A DNA stretch of 64,000 nucleotides from Gammaproteobacteria bacterium. Lineage in GTDB: Bacteria > Pseudomonadota > Gammaproteobacteria > SZUA-152. The first letter of the stretch is position 1; each line of letters opens with the position of its first letter. This document shows, piece by piece, positions 34,310 to 43,805 of this stretch. The position numbers and the translations under genes are program-made. The notes beneath the pieces were generated by a model that searched no databases, was not told the origin of the DNA, and saw only the letters and a list, made by a program, of their open reading frames with translations. The stretch covers positions 1-64,000 of the forward strand of contig JAKIUN010000010.1 of NCBI GenBank assembly GCA_021647505.1. The letters run 5' to 3'.

Positions 34310-35560
34310 TTACGGCACGATCGTATCGATCACCAGCTCCAGTTCGCCGGCAGACGATACATTGACAGGCCCCATGACGGTCTCCATATCACCACTTTGC
34401 AGAACAGCATTTCCGTCCATTGAAACCCGTGCACCCACCATGACCTGCGGGAAGGCTGACAGCTTCATGGCCGGCGTCATGGCCGTGGAATCATCCAGGG
34501 TAAAGGTCAGTGGCAGATCTTTTACCTGCTTGCGCACGATGGCCAGCGGCATGCGCGGACCACTCGGCGCGCGGGCATAAACAAAGACTGTCTGCTCCGG
34601 TGATACGCGCCCTTTCAGCTCATCGGACAGGCGCACCACACCGTGCAAAGAGACGCCCGCGGCTGGCGTCTCGACTGCCACCGTTTGCGGTTCCTCGGCC
34701 GAGGTACCCAGCATCTCCTTGATTTCATCGATATTGCGCTGCATCTGCACATGGTTTTCAGAGCCTTCCGGGAACTGCTTCACCAGACGCTGCCAATACT
34801 CCAGGGTAGCCGTGTAATCATTGGTCTCAAAAGCCGCCGTACCTGCCAGCCATAAGGCTTTCTGGTGAGAGGGGTCGAGGCTCAGGGCCTTCTGTGCCAG
34901 CTCGTAGGGTCTGCCCGCCATCTGCCGGCCCTGTGCCATGGCGGCGGTATCGGCCCAGTCGGCAAGAAAATTCGGATCGGGATTCTGAATCAATGCCGAC
35001 GCCCGTTCATAGGCCCCATTGGCGTTGGTGTAGTCCTTCATGAAGTAATAGGAACGCGCCAACATCAGCCAGCCCTCGGCATCTTCAGGAGTATTCTGCA
35101 AATGCTCCCTCAGCGTGACAATCTGCTCATCCAGCGAGCCTTGATGGCCCTCTGCCTGCACATCGGGCCGGGCACTGTCGGGATCGAGCCCTGCCGCGCC
35201 GGCGCCCAGCAGGCCATAGATACTCACAGCCATTACCGGCAGCAGTACAACAATCACCGCGGCTGCCGCACGACCGATAACACGGTCGGTCTGCCCAACG
35301 ACCTCACTGCTCTCGCCACCGCTGTCATGCAAAAAGTCACGTTCGAGATCTTGCCGCGCAACGTCGTATTGTTCCGATGTCAACACACCCACGGCCTGAT
35401 CCGACTTCAACTCCTTCATTTGATCTTTGAAAATCACCAGATTCAGCTCATCACGCGCCAAAGCATCACTCTCGCCGACACGCGTCTTGATTAAAGGCGG
35501 TAACAAAAACAGCAACGTGGCAACCATCAGCAATACCGCAACCAACCAGAAAATCATCAT
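34310..35560 (-). CDS. ccmI: Cytochrome c maturation protein CcmI (TPR chaperone)
   Basis: The 416-residue inner-membrane protein has two N-terminal membrane segments (about 2-22 and 95-115) flanking a cytoplasmic loop, then a periplasmic TPR domain (about 135-290) and a C-terminal beta domain. CcmI binds the C-terminus of apocytochrome c and presents it to CcmF-CcmH. The family signature near the start is WLVAVLLMVATLLFLLPPL. The start overlaps ccmH by four bases. It is the last ccm gene of the run; the next gene downstream is a monoheme cytochrome. Confidence 0.93.
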   Translation of the reverse strand: MMIFWLVAVLLMVATLLFLLPPLIKTRVGESDALARDELNLVIFKDQMKELKSDQAVGVLTSEQYDVARQDLERDFLHDSGGESSEVVGQTDRVIGRAAAAVIVVLLPVMAVSIYGLLGAGAAGLDPDSARPDVQAEGHQGSLDEQIVTLREHLQNTPEDAEGWLMLARSYYFMKDYTNANGAYERASALIQNPDPNFLADWADTAAMAQGRQMAGRPYELAQKALSLDPSHQKALWLAGTAAFETNDYTATLEYWQRLVKQFPEGSENHVQMQRNIDEIKEMLGTSAEEPQTVAVETPAAGVSLHGVVRLSDELKGRVSPEQTVFVYARAPSGPRMPLAIVRKQVKDLPLTFTLDDSTAMTPAMKLSAFPQVMVGARVSMDGNAVLQSGDMETVMGPVNVSSAGELELVIDTIVP

Positions 35561-36051
35561 GATTTGTTTTTCTCTTTTTCAGTCTTCAACAGTTGCGTCA
35601 GGCGATCACTTTCCTCCGGCGATAGTGCCGCATCTTGTTCACCCGTCAGTAAGCGGCGCTTCCGCAGATTCAATATCAAGACGGTAAGACCGACAAACAG
35701 CAACAGAAAGGGGCCGACCCACAACAAATAAGTCGAGGCCTTCATGGGCGGACGGTAACGAATAAAATCGCCGTAGCGCTGCACCATGTAGTCGATGATT
35801 TCATCCTGTGTCTTGCCCTCACGCACCATGTCCCGCACCTGACTTTTCAGGTCGACGGCCAGGTCGGCGTCGGAGTCAGCAATGGTCTGGTTCTGACACA
35901 CCAGGCAACGCAGTTCGTCGGCAATCTCATTGACTATTTTTTCCAGCACCGGGTCTTTCGCCATCGGCACCGCCTCTTTGGCCGCCAGCAGGGGAACCTG
36001 TAATAGTAATACGGCGGCGAATACCGCACTCAACGATGACATCAGGCGCAT
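35557..36051 (-). CDS. ccmH: Cytochrome c maturation thioreductase CcmH
   Basis: The 164-residue protein has a signal peptide and the LRCLVCQNQ motif with Cys49 and Cys52, which reduces the CXXCH cysteines of apocytochrome c together with CcmG. A C-terminal membrane helix (about 107-128) anchors it. The size fits the short CcmH type paired with a separate CcmI, rather than the fused E. coli form. It overlaps ccmG by ten bases and ccmI by four. Confidence 0.95.
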   Translation of the reverse strand: MRLMSSLSAVFAAVLLLQVPLLAAKEAVPMAKDPVLEKIVNEIADELRCLVCQNQTIADSDADLAVDLKSQVRDMVREGKTQDEIIDYMVQRYGDFIRYRPPMKASTYLLWVGPFLLLFVGLTVLILNLRKRRLLTGEQDAALSPEESDRLTQLLKTEKEKNKS

Positions 36052-36611
36052 GCTTTTTTCACCTCGTCAGAAATCGGGCTTTCGGCGGTGGCCTTCTCCA
36101 GCTCACGCACCAGTGGAATCACACAGTCTTGCAGTTCCGCCGGCCCCAGTGGCCCGATCACCTTGTGGCGAATCACGCCCAGCTTGTCGATGACGAAAGA
36201 CTCCGGCACGCCATAGACACCGTAGTCGATACCGATGTTACCTTTTTTGTCCACCACACTCAGTACATAGGGGTCGCCGTCTTCCCGCAGCCAATGCAAG
36301 GCATTCTCGCGTTCGTCCTTGTAATTCAGGCCGACCACGGGAAACAGTTGCGCACGCGACAACTGCACCAACAGCGGATGTTCCTGCCGACAGGCCACAC
36401 ACCACGATGCCCACACATTGAACATCCACACCTTGCCCAGCATGTCCTTGTTGGAGAAGGTTTTCTGCGGGTCATGCAGCTGCTGGAGGGTGAAGTCCGG
36501 TGCCGGCTTGCCGATAAAGGGGGATGGCACCTCGCTCGGATTGAGGCTCAAGCCCACCCAGAGAAACCCGACGATGACGGTAAAGAGGCCCAGCGGCAAC
36601 AAAAAACGCAT
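36042..36611 (-). CDS. ccmG: Periplasmic thiol:disulfide oxidoreductase CcmG/DsbE
   Basis: The 189-residue membrane-anchored thioredoxin-fold protein has Cys71 and Cys74 in WASWCVACRQEH. It keeps the heme-binding cysteines of apocytochromes reduced. A single N-terminal helix (about 4-22) tethers it. The sequence GVYGVPESFVIDKLGVIRHK carries the cis-Pro loop. It starts three bases after ccmF. Confidence 0.95.
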   Translation of the reverse strand: MRFLLPLGLFTVIVGFLWVGLSLNPSEVPSPFIGKPAPDFTLQQLHDPQKTFSNKDMLGKVWMFNVWASWCVACRQEHPLLVQLSRAQLFPVVGLNYKDERENALHWLREDGDPYVLSVVDKKGNIGIDYGVYGVPESFVIDKLGVIRHKVIGPLGPAELQDCVIPLVRELEKATAESPISDEVKKACA

Positions 36612-36614
36612 GGT

Positions 36615-38627
36615 TTATTTCTCCTCCGTCGCCAAGCTGGCACCACCCACGGCCGTCTTCAACTTGGCCTCTTTGCGACGACTACGAGCGGCAATACGAT
36701 AACGACGGTCGCTAACGGCCAGCAGACCGCCCAGCGCCATAATCGCGGTGCCAGCCCAGATCCAACTCACGAAAGGTTTGTAATAAACGCGGACACTCCA
36801 TGCCCCGTTGCTCACCGGCTCACCCAAGGAGACATACAGATCACGGAACAGGCCGGTATCAATGGCAGCCTCGGTCATGGGCATGGTCTGCACCAGATAG
36901 GTGCGTTTTTCGGGGAACAACACGGTAACGGGCTTGCCGTCTTGTGACACCAGAATCTGCCCCCGGCTGGCGTTATAGTTGGGGCCTTCGATCTGGGTCA
37001 CGCCGTCGAAGCGGAAGGTATAACCCCCCATGGTAACGGTGTCGCCGATTTCCATACGCATGTCCTTCTCGACCTCGTAGGTCTGCACCATAGTCACGCC
37101 CATAATGAACACACCGACACCGATATGCGCCGCGTGCATGCCCAGGTAGGATCGTGGCAAACTAAAAATACGCGCCAGCAGGCCAGCCTTCGAATTCTTC
37201 CGGGTCGCGGCCATGCGCTCGCGAATATTGACCACTGAGCTGGCGAAGACCCAGAAGGTCAGGGCAAAACCAAGACTGGCCAATGCCGACCATCTGCCCA
37301 TCACGAAGGGCAGGATAAGCGCCATCACTATACTGACGGCTCCGGCCCAGCGCAGACGATCAGCTATATCCGGAATCGAGGCCTGCTTCCAGCGCGCCAT
37401 CGGTCCCACGCCCATGAGGAAAATCAGTGGCACCATCAGTGGCAGGAATACCGAGTCGAAGTAAGGAGGCCCAACAGAGATCTTACCCAGACCCAGCGAA
37501 TCCAGCAGCAGCGGATACAGGGTGCCCAGCAGCACCGCACCACAGGCCACCACCAACAGCACATTATTGGTCAGCAGGAAGGTCTCCCGCGACACCAGCT
37601 GGAATCGGCCACCCATGCCCACCTTTGGCGCCCGCCAGGCGTAGAGAGCCAGCGAACTGCCGATCACCACCACCAGGAAGCCAAGAATGAATACACCACG
37701 CTCGGGATCGGTGGCAAAGGCATGTACCGAGGTCAGCACACCGGAGCGTACCAGGAAGGTACCCAACAGGCTCAGCGAGAAGGCGAGGATGGCCAGCAGA
37801 ACCGTCCAGTTCTTGAAACCACCGCGCTTTTCGGTCACCGCCAGCGAATGCACCAGTGCGGTACCTACCAGCCATGGCAAGAAGGAGGCGTTCTCGACCG
37901 GATCCCAGAACCACCAACCACCCCAGCCCAGTTCGTAATAGGCCCACCAGCTGCCCAGAGAGATGCCGAGGGTAAGAAAAACCCACGCCACGGTAGTCCA
38001 GGGGCGCGACCAGCGCGCCCAGGTGGCGTCCATATGACCGCCCAGCAAGGCCGCGATGGCGAAGGCAAAGGCCACGGAAAAACCCACATAGCCGATATAC
38101 AGCAGTGGAGGATGAATGATCAGCCCTGGATCCTGCAGCAACGGATTGAGATCACGGCCATCCAGTGCCGCCGGCAGCAAGCGGTCGAAGGGATTGGAGG
38201 TAAACAGCGTGAAGAGCAGAAAGCCCACCGAGATCAGGCCCATGACGCCGATCACGCGTGACACCATCTCCAGTGGCAGGTTGCGCGAGTAGTGCGCCAC
38301 CGCCAGCGTCCAGCCCCCCAGTAGCAGCGCCCACAGCAACAGCGAGCCCTCGTGACCACCCCAGACGGCCGCAATCTGGTACTGGAGAGGCAGCATGGAA
38401 TTGGACACCGAGACGACATACTTCACCGAAAAATCATTGGTGACAAAGGCATAGGTCAGACAACCGTAGGACACGCCAATAAAAACGAAGAAGGCCAGTG
38501 CCGATGGTCGTGCCAGCTCCATCCAGGAGCGGATGCCCAGTTGTGCGCCGGCGATGGAAACAACCCCTTGCACCAGGGCCACACACAGCGCCAGAATGAG
38601 CGCAAAATTTCCAATTTCTGGAATCAT
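36615..38627 (-). CDS. ccmF: Heme lyase CcmF
   Basis: The 670-residue multi-spanning membrane protein joins heme to apocytochrome c. The tryptophan-rich WWD domain is near residue 230 (GWGGWWFWDPVENASFLPW), and WGGHEGSLLLW lies near residue 90. About 14-15 membrane segments and conserved His residues match the family. It sits between ccmE and ccmG in the standard order. Confidence 0.96.
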   Translation of the reverse strand: MIPEIGNFALILALCVALVQGVVSIAGAQLGIRSWMELARPSALAFFVFIGVSYGCLTYAFVTNDFSVKYVVSVSNSMLPLQYQIAAVWGGHEGSLLLWALLLGGWTLAVAHYSRNLPLEMVSRVIGVMGLISVGFLLFTLFTSNPFDRLLPAALDGRDLNPLLQDPGLIIHPPLLYIGYVGFSVAFAFAIAALLGGHMDATWARWSRPWTTVAWVFLTLGISLGSWWAYYELGWGGWWFWDPVENASFLPWLVGTALVHSLAVTEKRGGFKNWTVLLAILAFSLSLLGTFLVRSGVLTSVHAFATDPERGVFILGFLVVVIGSSLALYAWRAPKVGMGGRFQLVSRETFLLTNNVLLVVACGAVLLGTLYPLLLDSLGLGKISVGPPYFDSVFLPLMVPLIFLMGVGPMARWKQASIPDIADRLRWAGAVSIVMALILPFVMGRWSALASLGFALTFWVFASSVVNIRERMAATRKNSKAGLLARIFSLPRSYLGMHAAHIGVGVFIMGVTMVQTYEVEKDMRMEIGDTVTMGGYTFRFDGVTQIEGPNYNASRGQILVSQDGKPVTVLFPEKRTYLVQTMPMTEAAIDTGLFRDLYVSLGEPVSNGAWSVRVYYKPFVSWIWAGTAIMALGGLLAVSDRRYRIAARSRRKEAKLKTAVGGASLATEEK

Positions 38628-38707
38628 AGGTTGGTTACCTTGCCTTTAAGTTTTAAATTTGTCTGCCGGGGAGGGCAAAATCAGAATATGCCGTATTTCT
38701 GCACCGC

Positions 38708-39184
38708 TTACGGCGTCTGCGGAACGGTCGCCGCCCCCTCCGACTGCCCATATTGCTGCTTGAGTTTCTCGCCTTCCTCAAGCATCTCGGCCACCTCTGC
38801 CGGCATGTAGTTTTCATCGTGCTTGGCCAGCACCTCGCTGGCAGCAAAGACCCCGCCCTGCATCTTACCCTGCGCCACCACGCCCTGCCCTTCATCAAAC
38901 AGATCCGGCAGGATACCGGTAAACGTCACCGGGATGGTATTGGCGCTGTCGGTCACCTCGAAATGCACGGTCAGACCATCATCTTCGCGTCTCAGACTGT
39001 CTTCCACCACCAAGCCGCCGAGACGGAAAGTCTGATCCTTGGGCGCATCACCAGCCAGCACATCGGTGGGACTGATATAAAGGGCCAGGTTACTGTTCAG
39101 TGCATTTAGTACCAGCCAGGCCGCCACACTCAGACCGGCCAGGCCCACCAGGATAAATGCCATACGCTTGTGACGTGTTTTCAT
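38708..39184 (-). CDS. ccmE: Heme chaperone CcmE
   Basis: The 158-residue protein has one membrane anchor (about 8-28) and an OB-fold periplasmic domain. His122 in [10 protein letters not shown] binds heme covalently, with Tyr126 as axial ligand. It takes heme from CcmC and hands it to CcmF. The ATG at 39184 ([10 protein letters not shown]) is preferred to a rare start three codons earlier. A 20-bp perfect palindrome lies between it and ccmD. Confidence 0.95.
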   Translation of the reverse strand: MKTRHKRMAFILVGLAGLSVAAWLVLNALNSNLALYISPTDVLAGDAPKDQTFRLGGLVVEDSLRREDDGLTVHFEVTDSANTIPVTFTGILPDLFDEGQGVVAQGKMQGGVFAASEVLAKHDENYMPAEVAEMLEEGEKLKQQYGQSEGAATVPQTP

Positions 39185-39292
39185 GCTGTTCAATCCTTAA
39201 TTTGTATATTCTGCACGCACTTCGGCGCCATAAAGCCCTATTACTGCAGAATGAGATGTACATCGATATCATTCAGGCCGCGACAGGATTTT

Positions 39293-39340
39293 AGTGCTCC
39301 ATCAAGGCAATAAGCCGTGTTATTGCCTTGATGGAGCACT
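39293..39340. repeat. 20-bp perfect palindrome at the 3' end of ccmD
   Basis: The arm agtgctccatcaaggcaata (39293-39312) and its exact complement (39321-39340) enclose eight bases. The right arm supplies the last six sense codons, and the stop codon begins in the arm and ends in the loop. There is no T run, so it does not look like a classical terminator. It may be a small mobile palindrome or a processing site. Confidence 0.9.
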
Positions 39341-39481
39341 AGCCAGCCGCACCAGACGCTTTTCCACCGTGCGCTTGCCGCGTGTCACGGCGATCACTTC
39401 AATGATCATACACAGGGCAGTCACCGCATAAGAGACCCAGATATAGAAGCCGTGGCCACCCATGGCGAAGAACTCACTCAT
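39320..39481 (-). CDS. ccmD: Small heme exporter protein CcmD
   Basis: The 53-residue protein MSEFFAMGGHGFYIWVSYAV... has one membrane helix and a basic C-terminal part (RGKRTVEKRLVRL). This is the CcmD form that holds CcmE in the CcmABC complex. Its ATG overlaps the ccmC stop as ATGA. The last residues (SAPSRQ) are encoded by one arm of a perfect palindrome, which suggests an inserted sequence replaced the original end. It was found by reading the gap between ccmC and ccmE. Confidence 0.9.
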   Translation of the reverse strand: MSEFFAMGGHGFYIWVSYAVTALCMIIEVIAVTRGKRTVEKRLVRLASAPSRQ

Positions 39482-40263
39482 TTCCGCTCACCCTTCTCGC
39501 CCTTCCCGCCGCTCGCTTCACCACCAAACAATTCCATCACCCAGGTTGTCTGACGCTCTCTTTCCAAAATAATTCGCCTCACACGCATCAAAACAATGAC
39601 AATGGTGTACATCCAGAAGGCAAAGGTCATGATCAGCATGGTCGTGAGCATGATCGTCGCCATCTTTGGCTCCATGGTGGGGCTGACGGAGGCCCCCTGG
39701 TGCAGGGTGTTCCACCACTGTACAGAAAAATAGATGATGGGCAGATTGATCACGCCGACAATGGCCAGCAGACCCGAGGCCTTGGCGGCACGACGTGGGT
39801 CGTCGATGGCGGATTGCAGAGAAATAAAGCCGATATACAGGAACAGCAGGATCAGTTCAGAAGTCAGGCGCGCATCCCACACCCAGTAGGTGCCCCAGGT
39901 AGGCTTGCCCCAGAGGGCGCCGGTCCACAGGGCAAGGAAGGTAAACATGGCCCCGGTGGGCGCCAGCGCAGAGGCCATCATATCTGCCAAGCGTACTTTC
40001 CAGGCCAGGCCGATGATAGCGTAGATCGCCATCACCAGATAGATCAGCATGGACATCCAGGCCGCCGGCACATGAATGTAAATAATACGGTAGCTCTCGC
40101 CCTGCTTGTAATCCGTGGGGGCGACAAAGAAACTGAGATAAAGTCCTACCACCAGCAGCACGATGGTCAGCCCCCAAAACCAGGGAATCATCTTGCCGGC
40201 CAGTGGATAAAAGTTCTTTGGCGCAGAAAAGTGGTACCACGCGATGGAATCCTTCAAAGCCAT
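39478..40263 (-). CDS. ccmC: Heme transporter subunit CcmC
   Basis: The 261-residue membrane protein has six helices and a periplasmic WWD-type loop (GKPTWGTYWVWDARLTSELI). It loads heme onto CcmE. Conserved His residues lie in IYIHVPAAW and nearby. The C-terminus is extended by a charged, Gly/Lys-rich tail. It follows ccmB by 54 bases and overlaps ccmD by four. Confidence 0.95.
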   Translation of the reverse strand: MALKDSIAWYHFSAPKNFYPLAGKMIPWFWGLTIVLLVVGLYLSFFVAPTDYKQGESYRIIYIHVPAAWMSMLIYLVMAIYAIIGLAWKVRLADMMASALAPTGAMFTFLALWTGALWGKPTWGTYWVWDARLTSELILLFLYIGFISLQSAIDDPRRAAKASGLLAIVGVINLPIIYFSVQWWNTLHQGASVSPTMEPKMATIMLTTMLIMTFAFWMYTIVIVLMRVRRIILERERQTTWVMELFGGEASGGKGEKGERK

Positions 40264-40317
40264 TGATTGCTCTCCGCGGCCAGCCGTGGCGGGCCGCTGA
40301 CATTATTCGATAATTTG

Positions 40318-41013
40318 TTATTCAACGCTGATACGCAGCGCCGCCGCCGTGGCCAGCGGTGTGGTCAACAACGCCATCACCAGAAAAGCACCCAACAGGG
40401 ACAGGTGTCCCTCGTAATCCATCCCGGAAATACCGGCGTCCACCGCCCCGGTGCCAAAAATCAGCACGGGAATATACAACGGCAACACCAACAAGGAAAC
40501 CAGCACGCCACCACCGCGCACACCCAAGGTCAATGCCGCACCCGTGGCACCGATCAGGCTCAGTACCGGCGTACCCAGCAGCAGGGTCAACATCAATAGA
40601 CCGATGGCTTCACCCTCCAGCCCCAGCTGCATACCCAGCAGCGGCGAAAGCAGCACCAGCGGCAGACCCGATACCAGCCAATGCGCCAATACCTTGGCCA
40701 GCACCAACACGGACAGCGGATGCGGCAGCAGCAGCGTCTGCTCCAGGCTACCGTCCTGATGATCATCAGCAAACATGCGCCCCAGCGATAGCATGGTGGC
40801 CAGCAGCGCCGCTACCCAGATCACGCCAGGGGCAATACCACGCAGTACGGCCATCTCCGGGCTCACGCCCAGGGGGAACAAACTCACCACAATCACGAAG
40901 AAAAACAGGCTAGTCAGCACGTCGGCGCGGCGACGCATAGCCAGGGTCAGATCGCGTACCAACATGGCGCGCCAAGCCGCGAACAGCCCGCCCTGCGTCA
41001 CACCATCCGTCAT
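40318..41013 (-). CDS. ccmB: Heme exporter membrane subunit CcmB
   Basis: The 231-residue integral membrane protein is the permease partner of the CcmA ATPase. Six hydrophobic segments and the conserved ADDHQDGSLEQTLLLPHPLS are typical. The CcmAB ATPase releases holo-CcmE. The start overlaps the end of ccmA by four bases. Confidence 0.94.
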   Translation of the reverse strand: MTDGVTQGGLFAAWRAMLVRDLTLAMRRRADVLTSLFFFVIVVSLFPLGVSPEMAVLRGIAPGVIWVAALLATMLSLGRMFADDHQDGSLEQTLLLPHPLSVLVLAKVLAHWLVSGLPLVLLSPLLGMQLGLEGEAIGLLMLTLLLGTPVLSLIGATGAALTLGVRGGGVLVSLLVLPLYIPVLIFGTGAVDAGISGMDYEGHLSLLGAFLVMALLTTPLATAAALRISVE

Positions 41014-41636
41014 GAGTCCAGAGCGTCCAGATTGACTTCACTCACTGCGCCAGCGCGGATATCTACCGCCTGATGGGTGGTAAACATGGCCATGCCGCCC
41101 TTCTGCAAATGGGCCTCGATAAGTTTGGCCAGCTGATCCACCGCGCCCACATCCAGCGCGCTAAAGGGCTCATCCAGCACCCACAGACTGGCTTGGCTCA
41201 GCAACAGCCCAGCCAGCGCAACGCGGCGCTTCTGCCCCTGTGACAACACCTGCGTTGGCAGATCCTCACGGCCGCCGAGACCAATGCGTTCAAGGGCTTG
41301 GTAAATATCGTCCTCACTGACCGCCAGCCCCGACAGGGCGCCACCCAGCTGCAGATTCTCGAATGCCGTCAGCTCGCCTTTGACACCATTGAGGTGCCCC
41401 AGATAAGTAAGTTCGGCGTTGAATTCGTCGCGTTGCGAACGGACATTTCTACCCTTCCACAACACCTCGCCCTCGGCAGGTTCCAGCAAACCACAGACGG
41501 TACGCAACAGGCTGGTCTTACCACTACCGTTTGACCCGCGCAGGTACAGGAGTTCCCCACCTTGCAGGGAAAATTTCAAGCCTGTAAACAGGCGGTGATC
41601 ACCCCGCACACATTCGAGACCCCGGATCTCAAGCAT
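41010..41636 (-). CDS. ccmA: Heme exporter ATP-binding subunit CcmA
   Basis: The 208-residue ABC ATPase has Walker A GSNGSGKTSLLR, signature LSQGQKRRVALAGLLL and Walker B SLWVLDEPFSALD. The ATG at 41636 (MLEIRGLECVRGD) fits the family. It opens the System I ccm run and follows the TlpA-like gene by 68 bases. Confidence 0.95.
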   Translation of the reverse strand: MLEIRGLECVRGDHRLFTGLKFSLQGGELLYLRGSNGSGKTSLLRTVCGLLEPAEGEVLWKGRNVRSQRDEFNAELTYLGHLNGVKGELTAFENLQLGGALSGLAVSEDDIYQALERIGLGGREDLPTQVLSQGQKRRVALAGLLLSQASLWVLDEPFSALDVGAVDQLAKLIEAHLQKGGMAMFTTHQAVDIRAGAVSEVNLDALDS

Positions 41637-41704
41637 CCCGCTACGCCCCCACTCTAGACTTGCGCCGAAAACCGACGAGTTTAGCACTGTTCTGCAAGGC
41701 GTCT

Positions 41705-42220
41705 CTACCGCTCAGGATGCATCACCTTGATCTGCGCCAGTATCTCCACTGAATCCCATTCGCGCGCGCCCTCCATGAGCGCGACGATGCGGCCATCGGG
41801 AGACACGAAATAGGTCGAGGGAAATATGCGGATGCCAAGGATATCGTCGGCCACGGACATGTCCGGGTCGAGCAGGCTGGCGAGGCGTACCTTGCGGTCG
41901 ATGAGAAATTCGCGCACCAGGTGGTCGTCGTCATCCACCGAGAGCAACAGCAGCTCGAAGCGTGCCGGATCCAGCTTCGCAGCCAGGCGCTGCAGGCTGG
42001 GCAGCTCTTCGCGGCAGGGCGCACACCAGGTCGCCCAGAGGTTGAGGATCAGCAGCTTGCCCGGCAACGGCCGCAGGGTCTGTGGCTGCCCCTTGAGGTC
42101 AACCACCGGCAACGACGGCAGCGTATCGCCCACCTGCAGACGCGAGGATGAAACCTCGGCGACATCACAACCCACCAGCGCAGCCGCCAGCAGGATAAGC
42201 GCTAATGCCCTTCCGGCCAC
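41705..42220 (-). CDS. TlpA-like thioredoxin lipoprotein
   Basis: The 171-residue protein has a lipoprotein signal ending LVGC (Cys18) and a thioredoxin fold with Cys66 and Cys69 in LWATWCAPCREELPSL. It is likely to supply reductant for cytochrome c maturation, a role that in System II belongs to CcsX/ResA-type proteins. The GTG start at 42220 is chosen because it directly yields the lipoprotein signal and overlaps the end of the TPR gene by 19 bases; a farther upstream ATG at 42307 would add about 29 residues of doubtful sequence. It lies between System II genes and ccmA. Confidence 0.85.
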   Translation of the reverse strand: MAGRALALILLAAALVGCDVAEVSSSRLQVGDTLPSLPVVDLKGQPQTLRPLPGKLLILNLWATWCAPCREELPSLQRLAAKLDPARFELLLLSVDDDDHLVREFLIDRKVRLASLLDPDMSVADDILGIRIFPSTYFVSPDGRIVALMEGAREWDSVEILAQIKVMHPER

Positions 42221-42960
42221 GGTGGCGACTTGATCGAATCCGGCTCCACACCCTCGGGGGCTGGTTGTACGCCAGGGATACGGCCCAGCTGCGCCTCCCA
42301 TTCCCACACGGCGGCACGGGCCTTGGTTATATAGGGATCATTCGGCGGTGCCAGGTGAATATAGCTGCGCATAGCGCCCAGCGCGGCCTCATATTCGTTC
42401 AATCCTTCCAGTGCCACCGCCAGGCCGTAGTAAGCATTGTATTGATTCAGACGCAGGTCGATGGCCCGCTCGAAGGCCTTGGAGGCCGGGCCGTATTCCT
42501 TCAGGCCGATAAAGGCATAGCCCATGTTGACGTAGGCCTCCGGCATATCCGGCGACATCCCCAGCACCGCATCCAGGGCCGTGATGGCATAGTCATATCG
42601 CTTGGCGTGCAGCATGGCCACGGCCTGCTGGAAACGCTCGGTGATACGCCGTTCACGCTCCGTCGACGGCCCCTTTGGCGGCGGCGTGGCATTGACCGAG
42701 GGTGCAGGCATCACCGAGGGTGGAGCCTCGTGCGGGTTTTGCCGGAGGGCCGGCGCGACGTGTGGAGGTGGCTGCCGTTGCGCAGGAGTGGAGTAACCCT
42801 GTACCGCAGGACGCACAACCGAGCCGCTATTCATTTCGGGTAAGGTGGCGATCAGCGCCGCTATGGCCAACACCGCCGATACAGCAAGAATTGTCGTCAG
42901 GGCCTCGAAATCCTGTTTCGCGGGCATTTTTTTTGCAGCAGCTGTCACTCTACGCGCCAT
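42202..42960 (-). CDS. Membrane-anchored TPR protein of the cytochrome maturation locus
   Basis: The 252-residue protein has an N-terminal membrane helix (about 23-42), a Pro-rich linker (about 50-100) and three to four tetratricopeptide repeats (about 105-225), for example AYVNMGYAFIGLKEYGPASK. It resembles the TPR part of CcmI/NrfG proteins and may present apocytochromes to the ResB-CcsA lyase. The ATG overlaps the ccsA stop as TGATG. A dedicated role is inferred from this coupling. Confidence 0.8.
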   Translation of the reverse strand: MARRVTAAAKKMPAKQDFEALTTILAVSAVLAIAALIATLPEMNSGSVVRPAVQGYSTPAQRQPPPHVAPALRQNPHEAPPSVMPAPSVNATPPPKGPSTERERRITERFQQAVAMLHAKRYDYAITALDAVLGMSPDMPEAYVNMGYAFIGLKEYGPASKAFERAIDLRLNQYNAYYGLAVALEGLNEYEAALGAMRSYIHLAPPNDPYITKARAAVWEWEAQLGRIPGVQPAPEGVEPDSIKSPPWPEGH

Positions 42961-43805
42961 CAAACCATTCCCTTGTGCGCCACAGTACTAACATAGGGCA
43001 TACCAAAATAGGTGACGAACGCCAGCACGAAGATACTGATAATCATCACCCCACTGGCCCACGGCGGTACCTTATAGCTGAGGCGGATATGCAACCCCAC
43101 TGCCAGCAGCAACCAGGTGAAAAAAGCCGAGGTCTCCAGCGCATCCCAGGCCCAGTAACGACCCCAGGCATCCTGCGCCCACACTGCGCCGGTGATCAAC
43201 ATCAGGCTGTCGAACACCAGCGCCAGCATCATCAGGCGCCAAGCCAGCTTGTCGATCACGGCATCGGTGGGCATGGCGCGAAACCACCGCCGCCCCCGTT
43301 CCGTAAGACGCAGGATCATGACCCCACCAAGACCGACACCAGCCAGCAGCAAGGCCAGAAAAACCTTGCCCAGGCCAACGTGGGACCACTTCCAAACATT
43401 GTAATAGGTGGCGGGAAAATAGCTGTCTGCCGGCTCCAGGAGTAACACCCAGCTACCCAGTATCCACATCACCAGCATCACAATCGCGGCGCTGGGACGC
43501 AGCCCTGGCAGGCGCCAGTACAGCAAGGCGTAGATCAGCCCCAGACTCCACAGCTGACTCATCAGCAGCTCAAACAGATTGAGCCACGGCCCGTGACCGA
43601 TGCGCACCCAGCGCACGGCAATGGCAATGGTCAGCAGCAATACGCCGAGAACAATGGCGCCGAGGACAATCCTCTCATGGCGGTGGGACTGCACCGATTC
43701 ACTGCCGACAAGACGCGGCGACAGCCCCCACATAGCGACCAGGGTTGCCACCAGATAGGCCAGCAATCCGGCCCACAACCAGGGTTGTTCAGCGACAATG
43801 TTCAC
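42960..43805 (-). CDS. ccsA: System II cytochrome c synthase subunit CcsA (CcsB/ResC type)
   Basis: The 281-residue membrane protein has about eight helices and the WWD motif WGRYWAWDALETSAFF, with conserved His residues in HVGLGK and VGLHIRLSY. Together with ResB it forms the System II heme lyase. The start is GTG, overlapping the resB stop as GTGA. System II being next to a full System I set is unusual. Confidence 0.92.
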   Translation of the reverse strand: MNIVAEQPWLWAGLLAYLVATLVAMWGLSPRLVGSESVQSHRHERIVLGAIVLGVLLLTIAIAVRWVRIGHGPWLNLFELLMSQLWSLGLIYALLYWRLPGLRPSAAIVMLVMWILGSWVLLLEPADSYFPATYYNVWKWSHVGLGKVFLALLLAGVGLGGVMILRLTERGRRWFRAMPTDAVIDKLAWRLMMLALVFDSLMLITGAVWAQDAWGRYWAWDALETSAFFTWLLLAVGLHIRLSYKVPPWASGVMIISIFVLAFVTYFGMPYVSTVAHKGMV

